Shown here: one piece after another, positions 53,545 through 62,824 of the stretch
Layout of the letters: every line of letters begins with the position of its first letter
Position numbering within the stretch: position 1 is the stretch's first letter
Origin: DATARH01 sp963789255
GTDB lineage: Bacteria > Pseudomonadota > Alphaproteobacteria > ATCC43930 > CGMCC-115725
Reading direction: 5' to 3'
Length of the DNA stretch: 64,000 nucleotides
Assembly (NCBI GenBank): GCA_963789255.1
Contig: CAWBJW010000004.1
Coordinates: 1-64,000, forward strand
Program-made: the position numbers and the translations under genes
Notes under the pieces: model-generated
What the model was told of the DNA's origin: nothing
What the model saw: the letters and a program-made list of their open reading frames with translations, nothing else
The model's database searches: none

Positions 53545-54041
53545 TCACGCGCGCAGGTGGAGCACGCAGATCAAGGTAAACAGCCGGCGCGCGGTCTCGT
53601 GATCGATCGCCACCTTGCCGGCGAGCCGCTCGATCAAGAGCGCCGCTCCCTCGTCATGCAACGAGCGCCGGCCGACATCGATCGCCTCGACCTGTGCCAG
53701 CCCGTGGCCGCGGATCGCTCCATAATAGCTCTCGCAAACCAGAAAGTAGTCCTTGACGATGCGGCGGAACGGCGCGAGCGGCAGCACGATCGTCTCGCTC
53801 CACCCGCCCTCCTGCCCATCCCCGGGCCCCTTATCTCCATCGCCAAGCGGTTCTCTTCGATCGCGAGATGGAGATCGAACGGCCCGGCACGACCGGACAC
53901 CGGGGCGAAGCGATTGTCCTTCAACAGATCGGCGATCGCCGCGGCGCGCTCGTCCTCAATCGCCCGGCTGCGCCGCACCACGGTGCGCTCGTCGAGGGTA
54001 ATCGCGGCGATCCGCTGGGTATTGCCGGGCGCGGCCCTCAT
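53545..54041 (-). pseudogene. UPF0262 family protein, frameshifted
   Basis: A ~165-residue alphaproteobacterial UPF0262 protein of unknown function. N-terminal part: ITLDERTVVRRSRAIEDERA and LKDNRFAPVSGRAGPFDLHL-AIEENRLAMEIRG. The C-terminal part is in another frame: LPLAPFRRIVKDYFLVCESY-YGAI, VGRRSLHDEGAALLIERLAG and ETARRLFTLICVLHLRA. Restoring one missing base in a C/G run (53820-53823) gives a continuous protein, and length 3n+2 agrees. Its start overlaps the hisD stop (ATGA). Confidence 0.87.
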
Positions 54042-55336
54042 GGCCGGCCGAGCCTGAGTGCCAGAGAGAGGGCGTGGGCGTCGAGGCCCTCGGCTTCGGC
54101 CAGCCGGATCGCGGCCGGCGCGAGGGCGGCGAGGCTCGCCCTATCGCAGCCGACAATGGTCGTGCGCTTCATGAAGTCGAGGACGCCGAGGCCCGAGGCG
54201 AAGCGCGCGCTGCGCGCCGTCGGCAGCACGTGATTGGGGCCGGCGATATAGTCGCCGATCGCCTCGGGCGTGTGGCGGCCGAGAAAGATCGCCCCGGCAT
54301 GATGCACCCGCTCGGCGACCGCCTCGGCGCTCGTCGATCGCCAGTTCGAGATGCTCGGGGGCGATGCGGTCGATCAGCGCCACCGCCTCGTCCCAATCGG
54401 CGACCAGGATGACCGCGCCGTTGTCGCGCCAGCTCGCGCCGCGCGATCTCGGCCCGCGGCAGAGCCTGCAGATGACGCGCCACCGCCCGTTCGACCGCGG
54501 CGGCGAAGTCGGCGTCGTCGGTGAAGAGGATCGCCTGGGCGGCCGCGTCGTGCTCGGCTTGCGATAAGCAGGTCGGCGGCGATCCATGCCGGGATCGTTG
54601 TGCCGGTCGGCAAGCACCAGGATCTCGGAAGGGCCGGCGATCATGTCGATCCCGACCCGGCCGAAGACGCGCCGCTTGGCCGCCGCGACATAGGCGTTGC
54701 CCGGCCCGACGATCTTGTCGACCGGGGCAATCGTCGCGGTGCCGTAGGCGAGGGCCGCAATGGCCTGCGCCCCGCCGACGCGATAGACCTCGTCAATCCC
54801 GACCATATGGGCGGCGCCAGCACCAGCGGGTTGAGGATCCCGTCCGGCGCCGGAACCGTCATGACCAGCCGCTCGACGCCGGCGACCTTGGCGGGGATCG
54901 CGTTCATCAGCACCGACGAGGGGTAGGCGGCGGTGCCGCCCGGCACATAAAGCCCAACGGCGGCGATCGGCCGCCAGCGCTGGCCAAGCCGCACGCCGAT
55001 CGCATCGACATAATCGATGCCGGCCGGCAGTTGGCGGCGGTGAAAGCTCTCGATCCGCTCGGCAGCCACGCGCAACGCCGCGACGGTCTCGGCCGGCGCC
55101 CGCTCCGCGCCGGCAGCGATCTCGGCGTGCGAGAGCCGGAGATGGTCGGGGCTGAGCCGGACGCGGTCGAACCGGTTGGTGTAGGCGACCAGCGCGGCGT
55201 CGCCGCGCGTGGCGACATCGTCGATGATCGCCCTGACCGCATCGTCGACATCGGCCGCGCTCTCGCGCTTCGCCGCGAGCAACGCGCGAAACGCCGCCTC
55301 GAAGCCGGGATCGCGGGTCGTGAGGGTGATCGCCAC
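54038..55336 (-). pseudogene. hisD: Histidinol dehydrogenase HisD, about five frameshifts
   Basis: HisD oxidises histidinol to histidine. The first ~175 residues are intact (AVGLYVPGGTAAYPSSVLMN-AIPAKVAGVERLVM). The frame then changes near 54815 (missing base), 54592, 54565, 54437 and 54328 (extra bases). Between breaks, conserved HisD text reappears: YRVGGAQAIAALAYGTATIA-PVDKIVGPGNAYVAAAKR, IAGPSEILVLAD, SWRDNGAVILVADWDEAVAL, APEHLELAI and HHAGAIFLGRHTPEAIGDY-IAGPNHVLPT. Net change is +3, so the overall length stays in phase. Preserved active-site segments argue for a poorly resolved sequence stretch rather than a dead gene. Start is a GTG. Confidence 0.9.
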
Positions 55337-55513
55337 TTGGGCTTATCCCTATCCCGCGGTCAACGTCCGTCGGCGAAAATCGCCTCGGATATCGCCCAGC
55401 GGATGGGTCCCAAGGGCACGCAGGCCTAAGGTTGTGCTCATGCCCGATGCTAACGCATTCGGCGCGCGCGGCGAAGCGGCTCAACGCCTCGCCGCAGCGG
55501 TCGCTTGATATCG

Positions 55514-56221
55514 CTACCCGGCTGCGGCGGCCGGGAGGCCGGTTGCGTGGGTGGCCTGGCGCAGCCGTTCGATCCAGCTTCCGACCTCCTCCGGGCGGGT
55601 TTTCAGCGCCGGGCGGTTGACGATCAGGCGCGAGCTGATGTCGGCGATGTGTTCGACCTCGACGAGGCCGTTCGCCTTCAGCGTCGCCCCGGTCTGCACC
55701 AGATCGACGATATGCCGGCACAACCCGAGGAGCGGGGCCAGCTCGATCGCGCCGTTCAGCTTGATGCACTCGGCCTGGACGCCGCGCGCGGCGAAATGGC
55801 GGCGGGTGAGCTCGGGATATTTGGTGGCGACCCGCAGATGGCTCCAGCTGCGCGGGTCTTCGCGGCCCACCCAATCCGCCGGCGCTGCGACCGCCATATG
55901 GCAATGCCCGATATCGAGGTCGAGCGGGGCGTAGATCTCGGAATAGTCGAATTCCATCAGCACGTCGTTGCCGGCGACGCCAAGCTGGGCCGCGCCAAAG
56001 GCCACGAAGGTCGCGACATCGAAGCTGCGCACGCGGATCAAATCGAGCGCCGGGTCCGAGGTGGCAAAGCGCAGCTGGCGGCTGTTGGGGTCGGCAAAGG
56101 CCGGTTCCGGCGCGATGCCGATACGGTGCAACAGCGGCATGACCTCGGCGAGGATGCGGCCATTCGGCAACGCCATGACCAGGGCTTCGGCGCTACTGGG
56201 CGGTTGCCGGCGCGCCTTCAT
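55514..56221 (-). CDS. hisG: ATP phosphoribosyltransferase HisG, short form
   Basis: 235 residues, the catalytic subunit for the first step of histidine synthesis. Motifs: LVMALPNGRILAEVMPLLHR, GVAGNDVLMEFDYSEIYAPL-DLDIG, RVATKYPELTRRHFAARGV, and the PRPP-binding region IVDLVQTGATLKANGLVEVE. The short form lacks the regulatory domain and needs HisZ, which is not in this window. The start overlaps the DUF2948 stop (ATGA). Confidence 0.94.
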   Translation of the reverse strand: MKARRQPPSSAEALVMALPNGRILAEVMPLLHRIGIAPEPAFADPNSRQLRFATSDPALDLIRVRSFDVATFVAFGAAQLGVAGNDVLMEFDYSEIYAPLDLDIGHCHMAVAAPADWVGREDPRSWSHLRVATKYPELTRRHFAARGVQAECIKLNGAIELAPLLGLCRHIVDLVQTGATLKANGLVEVEHIADISSRLIVNRPALKTRPEEVGSWIERLRQATHATGLPAAAAG

Positions 56222-56703
56222 TTCGGCTCGTCCAGCGGATGGCCGGGCTGCCAGACGGTCGGCCACGGCTCGCCGAAATCGCGGACGCGGCAGCGGATCG
56301 CCGCCGCGGTCAGCCGGATCGCCGCCCCGGCGGCAAATTCGAGATCGATTATCCCGCCACTCGGGCCGAATATCGGGCGGATCGCCAACAGGGCCAGGAT
56401 GCGGTCCTCCTCGCTGCGGTGAAAGCCGCGATACGTCACGCCGTCAATCGCCTCGAAGGCGACCCCGCAAAGGGTCCGCTCGAACGGCACGCCCGCCGCC
56501 GGCGCGCCGGCGCTTCCCTCCCAGCGGAAGCGGTTGGCGACGAGCACGAAAGTCCTCGCGTCGCGATCGTAGGCGAGATCGCGCACCGCGACGAGCGCGT
56601 CCTGCAGGCAGGCGGAAATTACCGCGAGGTCTTCGGCATCCTCGGCGCGCAGCCGCAGCCCGATTGCAGACCGACCCGGCTCGGGCGGCCCCCCCTGGCG
56701 CAT
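56218..56703 (-). CDS. DUF2948 family protein
   Basis: 161 residues: LRLRAEDAEDLAVISACLQD, VLVANRFRWEG, RTLCGVAFEAIDGVTYRGFH and the C-terminal DFGEPWPTVWQPGHP. This conserved alphaproteobacterial family of unknown function is nearly always placed between murA and hisG. Start overlaps the murA stop (TAATG). Confidence 0.9.
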   Translation of the reverse strand: MRQGGPPEPGRSAIGLRLRAEDAEDLAVISACLQDALVAVRDLAYDRDARTFVLVANRFRWEGSAGAPAAGVPFERTLCGVAFEAIDGVTYRGFHRSEEDRILALLAIRPIFGPSGGIIDLEFAAGAAIRLTAAAIRCRVRDFGEPWPTVWQPGHPLDEPK

Positions 56704-58022
56704 TAATCGCGAACCCTCTCGATCCGCGCACCGCAGGCGGAAAGCTTTTCCTCGATCCGTTCATAGCCGCGGTCGAGGTGGTAGACCCGGCTGACCACGG
56801 TGTCACCCGCCGCGACGAGGCCGGCGAGCACCAGCGACACCGAGGCGCGCAAATCGGTCGCCATCACCGGCGCGCCCATCAGCCGCGGCACGCCGCGCAC
56901 CAGCGCCGAGGATTGGTGCACCGTGATGTTGGCGCCCATCCGCGCCAACTCCGGGACATGCATGAAGCGGTTTTCGAAGATCGTCTCGGTGATCATCGAG
57001 GCGCCTTCGGCGATCGCCATCAACGCCATGATTTGCGCCTGCAGATCGGTCGGGAAGCCGGGATAGGGCTCGGTCATCACGTCGACGCCGGCGAGGCGGC
57101 CATTGCGCCGGCGCACCGCGATCCCGTCGCCAGTGTCGGTAATGCACACCTCGGCGGTTTCGAGGATTCGCCGGACCGCCTCGACATGATCGAGCCGGGC
57201 GCCGAGCAGACGGACATCGCCGCCGGTCGCGGCCGCCGCCATCATATAGGTGCCGGTTTCGATGCGATCGGGGATCACTGTGTGCCGGGTGCCGTGCAGG
57301 CTGGCGACGCCGCGAATCGACAGGCGGTCGCTGCCGACGCCGTCGATCCGCGCGCCCATCGCCGCGAGGCAGTGGGCAAGGTCGGTGATTTCGGGCTCGC
57401 GCGCCGCGTTGATCAGCACCGTTTCGCCTTCGGCGAGGGTGGCGGCCATCAAGAGGTTCTCGGTGGCGCCGACCGAGACGCTGGGAAACACGATCTCGGC
57501 GCCGTGCAGCCCTTTCGGCGCGCGCGCCTCGATGTAGCCGTCGCGCAGTTCGACCTCGGCGCCAAGGCGCTGCAGTCCCTTGATGTGCAAATCGACCGGC
57601 CGCACGCCGATGTCGCAGCCGCCGGGCAACGACACGCGGCCGCGGCCGCACCGTGCGACGAGCGGCCCCAGCACCAGGAACGAGGCACGCATCTTGCGCA
57701 CCAAGTCGTAGGGCGCCGTCGTCGAGGTGATGTGGCGCGCCGAAAGTTTGTGCACCCGCCGCGAGCGCTGCGCCGAATCGCCGGGGCCCCCGGCAGCGCC
57801 TGCGCCGGCGCCGTCCGGGGCGCCGATGCTGATCGCAACCCCGTGCTGCACCAAGAGATCCGCCATCGTCGCGATGTCGGCGAGGTCCGGCAGGTTCGCG
57901 AGGACGAGCGGGTCGGCAGTCAACAGGCTGGCCGCCATCAGCGGCAGCGCCGCGTTCTTGGCGCCGCCGATCTGGATCGTGCCCGACAGCGGAACCCCTC
58001 CGCGGATCAGGATCTTGTCCAT
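56703..58022 (-). CDS. murA: UDP-N-acetylglucosamine 1-carboxyvinyltransferase MurA
   Basis: 439 residues. It catalyses the first committed step of peptidoglycan synthesis, PEP transfer to UDP-GlcNAc. K22 is in IGGAKNAALPLMAASLL; the catalytic Cys136 in SLPGGCDIGVRPVDLH is the fosfomycin target. A Gly/Ala-rich insert lies at residues ~68-95 (APDGAGAGAAGGPGDSAQRS), absent from E. coli MurA. GGAGGCGAG precedes the ATG at 58022. It opens the murA-DUF2948-hisG cluster. Confidence 0.96.
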   Translation of the reverse strand: MDKILIRGGVPLSGTIQIGGAKNAALPLMAASLLTADPLVLANLPDLADIATMADLLVQHGVAISIGAPDGAGAGAAGGPGDSAQRSRRVHKLSARHITSTTAPYDLVRKMRASFLVLGPLVARCGRGRVSLPGGCDIGVRPVDLHIKGLQRLGAEVELRDGYIEARAPKGLHGAEIVFPSVSVGATENLLMAATLAEGETVLINAAREPEITDLAHCLAAMGARIDGVGSDRLSIRGVASLHGTRHTVIPDRIETGTYMMAAAATGGDVRLLGARLDHVEAVRRILETAEVCITDTGDGIAVRRRNGRLAGVDVMTEPYPGFPTDLQAQIMALMAIAEGASMITETIFENRFMHVPELARMGANITVHQSSALVRGVPRLMGAPVMATDLRASVSLVLAGLVAAGDTVVSRVYHLDRGYERIEEKLSACGARIERVRD

Positions 58023-58119
58023 CGTCTCGCCTCCGGGCGGCGATGACCGGCCGCATCGGTGGATGGCCGCAGCCACCCGCGATCGTGCCGCTTGCTTTTA
58101 CGGGAGACCTCGGCGCCGC

Positions 58120-58314
58120 TCAAGCAGGCGGCTCGTCGCTGGCCGCTTCATCCGCCGGCGGCCGGGCGGGATCAAGCTCGGCGGCGCGCAGCTCCCGGGC
58201 CCGGCCCTGCTCCTTGCGGCGACGCAAGTTTTCGCGCAGCGCCCGAGCCAGACGCTCCGCGCGCGCGGAGCGCACGGGCTGCTTGGCGGGGGTCAGGCGG
58301 GGAGCATCGACCAT
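58120..58314 (-). CDS. Small hypothetical basic protein upstream of murA
   Basis: 64 residues from the ATG at 58314: MVDAPRLTPAKQPVRSARAE, then RLARALRENLRRRKEQGRAR and an acidic/Pro tail. Short proteins with the RLARALRENLRRRKEQ-like helix are common just upstream of alphaproteobacterial murA, so I think it is real, but its role is unknown. No clear Shine-Dalgarno. The frame is open further upstream into the lexA promoter, which I exclude. Confidence 0.6.
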   Translation of the reverse strand: MVDAPRLTPAKQPVRSARAERLARALRENLRRRKEQGRARELRAAELDPARPPADEAASDEPPA

Positions 58315-58395
58315 GCAAGCGATGGAAGCGGGGCTGCGCGCGCCTGTCAACCGCCGGTCATGTCGCATGCTGCCGACAGGCCCGCCGAGCCGGGC

Positions 58396-58424
58396 TTGAC
58401 GTTGCTCGCGAACCAAAGTAGAAC
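58396..58424 (+). promoter_or_regulatory. lexA promoter with overlapping LexA box
   Basis: TTGACG, a 17-bp spacer and TAGAAC make a sigma-70-type promoter. A direct repeat GAAC-CAAAGTA-GAAC (58410-58424) covers the spacer end and -10 box. It is the complement of GTTC-N7-GTTC, the LexA operator described for alphaproteobacteria. LexA bound here would block RNA polymerase, giving negative autoregulation of the SOS response. Confidence 0.85.
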
Positions 58425-58466
58425 GGCGCAAGGTGTTTAGGGTTTGTTCCCTGGCGGGAGATTGCC

Positions 58467-59192
58467 ATGCTGACAAAGAAGCAGCACGAGCTGCTGATGT
58501 TCATCAACCAACGTTTGACCGCGACCGGAGTCGCCCCGTCTTTCGATGAAATGAAGGACGCGCTGAACCTGCGCTCGAAGTCCGGCATTCACCGTCTGAT
58601 CAGCGGTCTTGAGGAGCGCGGCTTTATTCGCCGCCTGCCGCACCGCGCCCGCGCCCTCGAAGTGACCCGGCTGCCCGAGGACAGCGCCGCCCCCTCGAAC
58701 GCCCCGCCGGGCGCCATTGGCCCGGCGGAGCGCAGTCGATTTTCGCCGACTGTCATTCGCGGCGATTTTGCCGCGGCCCTTACCGGCACGCCGGTTGCGC
58801 CCGATACCGCGGCGGTCGAGCTGCCGCTCTATGGCCGAATCGCCGCCGGCACCCCGATCGAGGCGTTGCGCGACCAGAACACCTCGGTTGCCGTACCGGG
58901 AAGCCTGATCGGACGCGGCGAGCATTACGCGCTCGAAGTCGCCGGCGACAGCATGATCGATGCCGGGATTCTCGATGGCGATACCGTCATCATCCAGCGC
59001 TGCGATACCGCCGACAACGGCGCCATCGTCGTGGCGCTGGTCGATAACATCGAGGTCACCTTGAAGCGGTTGCGCCGCCGCGGTGCCTCGATCGCCCTCG
59101 AACCCGCCAACAAGGTGTACGAAACCCGCATTTTCGGGCCCGATCGGGTCAAGGTCCAGGGCCGCCTCGTCGGCCTCTTGCGGCGTTATTAA
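58467..59192 (+). CDS. lexA: LexA repressor
   Basis: 241 residues. The N-terminal winged helix (MLTKKQHELLMFINQRL, GVAPSFDEMKDALNLRSKSG-IHRLISGLEERGFIRRL) leads to an extended linker (residues 70-115, typical of alphaproteobacteria). The S24 protease domain has the cleavage site A127-G128 (RIAAGTPIEAL), catalytic Ser162 (AGDSMIDAGI) and Lys200 (VDNIEVTLKRL). RecA-stimulated self-cleavage releases SOS genes. GGCGGGAG precedes the ATG. Confidence 0.96.
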   Translation: MLTKKQHELLMFINQRLTATGVAPSFDEMKDALNLRSKSGIHRLISGLEERGFIRRLPHRARALEVTRLPEDSAAPSNAPPGAIGPAERSRFSPTVIRGDFAAALTGTPVAPDTAAVELPLYGRIAAGTPIEALRDQNTSVAVPGSLIGRGEHYALEVAGDSMIDAGILDGDTVIIQRCDTADNGAIVVALVDNIEVTLKRLRRRGASIALEPANKVYETRIFGPDRVKVQGRLVGLLRRY

Positions 59193-59500
59193 CGACGCCG
59201 CAACGGCCGACTCGCGTGTTCGGAGAATAAGCGAGCGGGACTTCGACTGGACCGGCAATCGGGAACGGTGCGCCGTCTCGGCCGTTGAATAAGCGTGCGA
59301 TCATCGGTCGAGCGAAATGCCGCGCTGTGTCGAAATTCCTGTCCGTAAACGGAACCCTGCGACAAGTTGCCGGCATTCCAGCCATGCGCTTGCCGGCCAG
59401 GTGCTTGAAGGTGCTCGGCCGGCAATCGACTTGTCGCGAGCGGTCATCAGCCGCGCCAGCTGCACCCAACCGGCCCATCCAGGCCAAGCGAGTATCCAGC
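59193..59500. other. Intergenic region, no gene recognised
   Basis: About 308 bp between lexA and the MlaC-like gene. The downstream frame is open backwards through part of it, but the implied residues lack any conserved pattern and would precede the signal peptide. No clear terminator or promoter was found. Confidence 0.4.
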
Positions 59501-60142
59501 ATGAAACGCTCGACGGCACGACGAGAGCGGAGTTTCGCGCTCGCCGGTATCGCGCTTTGCCTCGCCCTTGCGGCGCTGTCGCCGCGGGCTCTGGCGATGG
59601 GTACCGGCGGGATCGAGACGGTGCGCAGCCTTTACGTCACGCTGCTCGCGACGATGCGCAATGGCCCGGCGCTCGGGGCACGCGGGCGCTACAGCCAGAT
59701 CGAGCCGATCGTCCGCCGGGTGTTCGACATACCGTTCATGACCCGGCTCGCGGTCGGGCCGGAATGGGCCGGCCTCACCGAAACGCAACGCCAGCAGGTC
59801 AGCCAGGCCTTCGAGCGCTACATCGCGGCGATCTACGCCGATCGGTTCGACAGCTATTCCGGCGAGCGGCTCGAGGTCACCGGCGAGCAGCCTTCCGCCG
59901 GCGGCACGATCATCACCAGCCAGATCATCAAATCGAACGGCCAGCCGGTCGCTGTCAACTATCTGATGCACCAGAACGGCGGCGTCTGGCAGATCGCCGA
60001 TGTCTATCTCGACGGGACGATCAGCGAGCTGGCGACGCGCCGGTCGGAATTCGCCTCGATCCTGCACGCTCAGGGCATCAACGGTTTGATCGAGACGCTC
60101 AACACCAAGACCAGCACGCTTGTCGCCGCGCGCGCATCGTAG
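59501..60142 (+). CDS. MlaC/Ttg2D-family periplasmic lipid-binding protein
   Basis: 213 residues. A signal peptide (RSFALAGIALCLALAALSPRA) is followed by the ABC-auxiliary domain: YSQIEPIVRRVFDIPFMTRL, LTETQRQQVSQAFERYIAAI and GVWQIADVYLDGTISELATR. MlaC-like proteins ferry phospholipids across the periplasm. Close relatives in this lineage include HpnM-type proteins linked to hopanoids. No mla or hpn genes are adjacent, so the pathway is open. The start is the ATG before the signal peptide. Confidence 0.87.
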   Translation: MKRSTARRERSFALAGIALCLALAALSPRALAMGTGGIETVRSLYVTLLATMRNGPALGARGRYSQIEPIVRRVFDIPFMTRLAVGPEWAGLTETQRQQVSQAFERYIAAIYADRFDSYSGERLEVTGEQPSAGGTIITSQIIKSNGQPVAVNYLMHQNGGVWQIADVYLDGTISELATRRSEFASILHAQGINGLIETLNTKTSTLVAARAS

Positions 60143-60465
60143 TCGCCCGCGCCGCGGCGAAACCTGTCGCAAGCCCCATTTGCTCTGATCATCAGCGCCG
60201 CGCCGGACACGTAGACTCGCGGATCGCCGGCGGCCGTTGCGCGATATCGCATCCGGGGCTGTCGCTCTTCCGATCGCGCCGCATCGGGCTGTGCCGAAAC
60301 CCGCGGAAACGGCCACAGCGCCGGCCGCGCCAATCTGTCGCTGGTCGTTGCCGAGAGGCATCCGCCCCGTGCAGGGTCGGTTGACTTTACTCGCGTGGTC
60401 AAGCCGGCTACAAATCGGCGGCGCTGCAGCGCAATCCAGGGGCATATCGGGCCGGGTGTTGCTGA
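60143..60465. other. Intergenic region with a weak promoter candidate
   Basis: 323 bp with no gene recognised. TTTACT (60386), a 17-bp spacer and TACAAA (60409) lie about 50 bp before the next ATG and could be its promoter. Several CG-rich short inverted repeats are present, none strong. Confidence 0.35.
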
Positions 60466-62737
60466 ATGAATGACGCTACGATCGCGCCTGCCGCGCTGCT
60501 GCGGGAGGTGCCGAGGGCCGGCCCTGTCGCAGCGATGCCGGGCGCGGCGCAACGCCGCCCGATCGTCATGGTTGTCGGCATGCACCGCAGCGGCACATCC
60601 TTGTGCTCGCATGTGCTGAGCGCTCTCGGGGTCGACATGGCGGACCGACTGGGGGATCGCGGACCGCCAAATCCAGACAATCCAAAGGGACATTGGGAGC
60701 GCTGGGAAATCGTCGATCTGCACGATCGCATCCTCGCGCTCCTGAACCGCTCCTATTTCGGGCCGGCGCACGATTTCGGCTTCCCCGTCGCATGGTGGGC
60801 GGACCCGAGCGTTGTCGAGCTGCGCCGCGAAATCGCCGCGTTCGTCAGACACCGCATGGGCGATGCGTATTTCGGCTTCAAGGACCCGCGTACGGTGCGC
60901 CTGATGCCGCTCTGGCATCAGATCGCGAACGAGCTGAAGCTGGCGCCCAAGATCGTCTTCTGCCTGCGCAATCCGGCCCAGGTTGCCCGCTCGCTGCAGG
61001 CCCGCGACGGGCTCGACCCAGCGATCGGCGAAGCCCGCTGGTTTTCCTATACGACCGATTTTTTCCGCTATGCGCGCGGCAGCGATTTTTGCCTGATCGA
61101 GTATGAAGCGTGGTTTGACGACATCGCGACCAACGCCGACAAATTGCGCAACTTTCTCGATCTGGAGGGTCTGCCACCCGGGCTTGACCTCAACCTGATG
61201 GCGTCGGGCATTGTTGACGCGCAGCTGCGCCATGACGACTCGCCGCGTGAGGCCGGGCAGCCGCTGGTCCGCTCGCTCTACCGGCTGGCGCGGCGCGCCG
61301 ATCGCGACCCCGCCGCGCGCGACCAGATCCAAACCATCGTTGCCCAGTTCCTCGGCTTCCAGCAGGCTGCAAGGCGGTATTCAGCGGAGCTTCGAGCAGA
61401 TCGCCGCGGCGGCCGCGCGCTTGCCCGCGATCGAACAGGATGCCGTGGCGCTGCGTTCGGCGCTGGCCGAGCGCGAGGGGGAGGTCGCGGCGGCGAGCGG
61501 GCGAGTGGGGGCGGCCGAAGCGCGCCTGGCCGAGGCCTTGGCCGAGATCGAAGGGCAACGGGCGCATCTGGCCGGGATCGAAGCGGAACGCGACGAGCGC
61601 GCCGCGGCATTGGAAGCGGCGCAGGCCGAGCTGGGTTCCACGCGGGAGGCTCTCGGCGAGCGCGCCGCGGTATTGGAAGCGGCGCAGGCCGAGCTGGGTT
61701 CCACGCGGGAGGCTCTCGGCGAGCGCGCCGCGGTATTGGAAGCGGCGCAGGCCGAGCTGGGTTCCACGCGGAAGGCTCTCGGCGAGCGCGCCGCGGTATT
61801 GGAAGCGGCGCAGGCCGAGCTGGGTTCCACGCGGGAGGCTCTCGGCGAGCGCGCCGCGGCATTGGCAGCGGCGCGGGCCGAGCTGGGTTCCACGCGGGAG
61901 GCTCTCGGCGAGCGCGATGCCGTGTTGGCGGGGGCGGGCGAGCGGGCGGGAGCGGCGGAAGCGCGCCTGGCCGAGGCGTTGGCCGAGATCGAGCGGCAGC
62001 GGGCCCGTCTGGCGGAGAGCGAGCGGGAGCGCGACGAGCGCGACGCGGCGCTGGAGGGCAGGATTGTCGCGCTGCGGCAGGACCTGGCCTGGGCCGAGCA
62101 GCAGGCGCAGCAGCATGCCGCTTCCGACATCGCCGCGCGAGAAGAGGTCCTAGGACTGCGCCGCGCCATTGCCAGGGCAGCGGAAGAGGTGCGCGAGCGC
62201 GAGGGTGCCAACACCGCGTTGCAAGCCGAGATTGCTGCAATGCGCGACAGCCTTACACAAGCGGAGCAGCAGCGGCGGGAGCGCATTGCTGCGCTGGACT
62301 TTATTCGGGGCCAGCTTGAGGGTCTGCGTAACGCGGTGGCCCTGGCCGAAACCGCTGCACGGGAGCGCACCGCCGCGGCGGCGGCGATGCAGCGCGAGAT
62401 CGTTGAGGTGCACGACGCCCTGATCAAGGCGCAGGAAAGCACCGGGGAGCGCGACGCGGCATTGGAAGCGGTGCAGGCCGAGCTGGCGTCGGTGCAGGCG
62501 GCGGTCGGCGAGCGCGATATAGCGTTGGCGTTGGCGGGCGAGCGCGCCGGGACGGCCGAAGCGCTCTTCGCCGAATCCCTGGCCGAGATCGAGGGGCGGC
62601 TGACAATCGCCCGAGAGGTCGGAAGGGCGGCGATCAATGCCCTGGCGATGGACAATACTGCGATGGTCAACCGCGATGAACCGATCGGATGGTGGCGGGC
62701 GCTAAGGCGGCGTTTTGGTGTTGCCGGTGGCGCATGA
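60466..62737 (+). pseudogene. Sulfotransferase fused to a long coiled coil, frameshifted
   Basis: About 757 residues when read through one frameshift. Residues 1-~300 are a sulfotransferase domain with the PAPS P-loop VVGMHRSGTSLCSHVLSALG and 3'-phosphate site KIVFCLRNPAQVARSLQARD. The frame shifts near 61385 (one extra base in GCGGAGC; length 3n+1) and continues FEQIAAAAARLPAIEQDAVA into some 450 residues of Ala/Glu/Arg-rich coiled coil, including five 21-residue tandem repeats. The C-terminus ends WWRALRRRFGV. No membrane segment is seen. The coil could tether the enzyme to a surface-glycan assembly complex. Confidence 0.8.
61601..61915 (+). repeat. Five 63-bp in-frame tandem repeats in the coiled coil
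   Basis: Units at 61601, 61664, 61727, 61790 and 61853 each encode AA(V/A)LEAAQAELGSTREALGER or a close variant (K for E in unit 3; LAAARAELG in unit 5). The DNA copies are almost identical, indicating recent expansion. 21 residues equal three heptads, so gain or loss of units keeps the coiled-coil phase. Confidence 0.95.
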
Positions 62738-62824
62738 GGGGACGGGCTCGCATCGGACGACGCCTACGCCATGGCATGAGATGCTTCCACCAGCCCCGGG
62801 TTCCCGATCAAGGCGAGTACTCCC

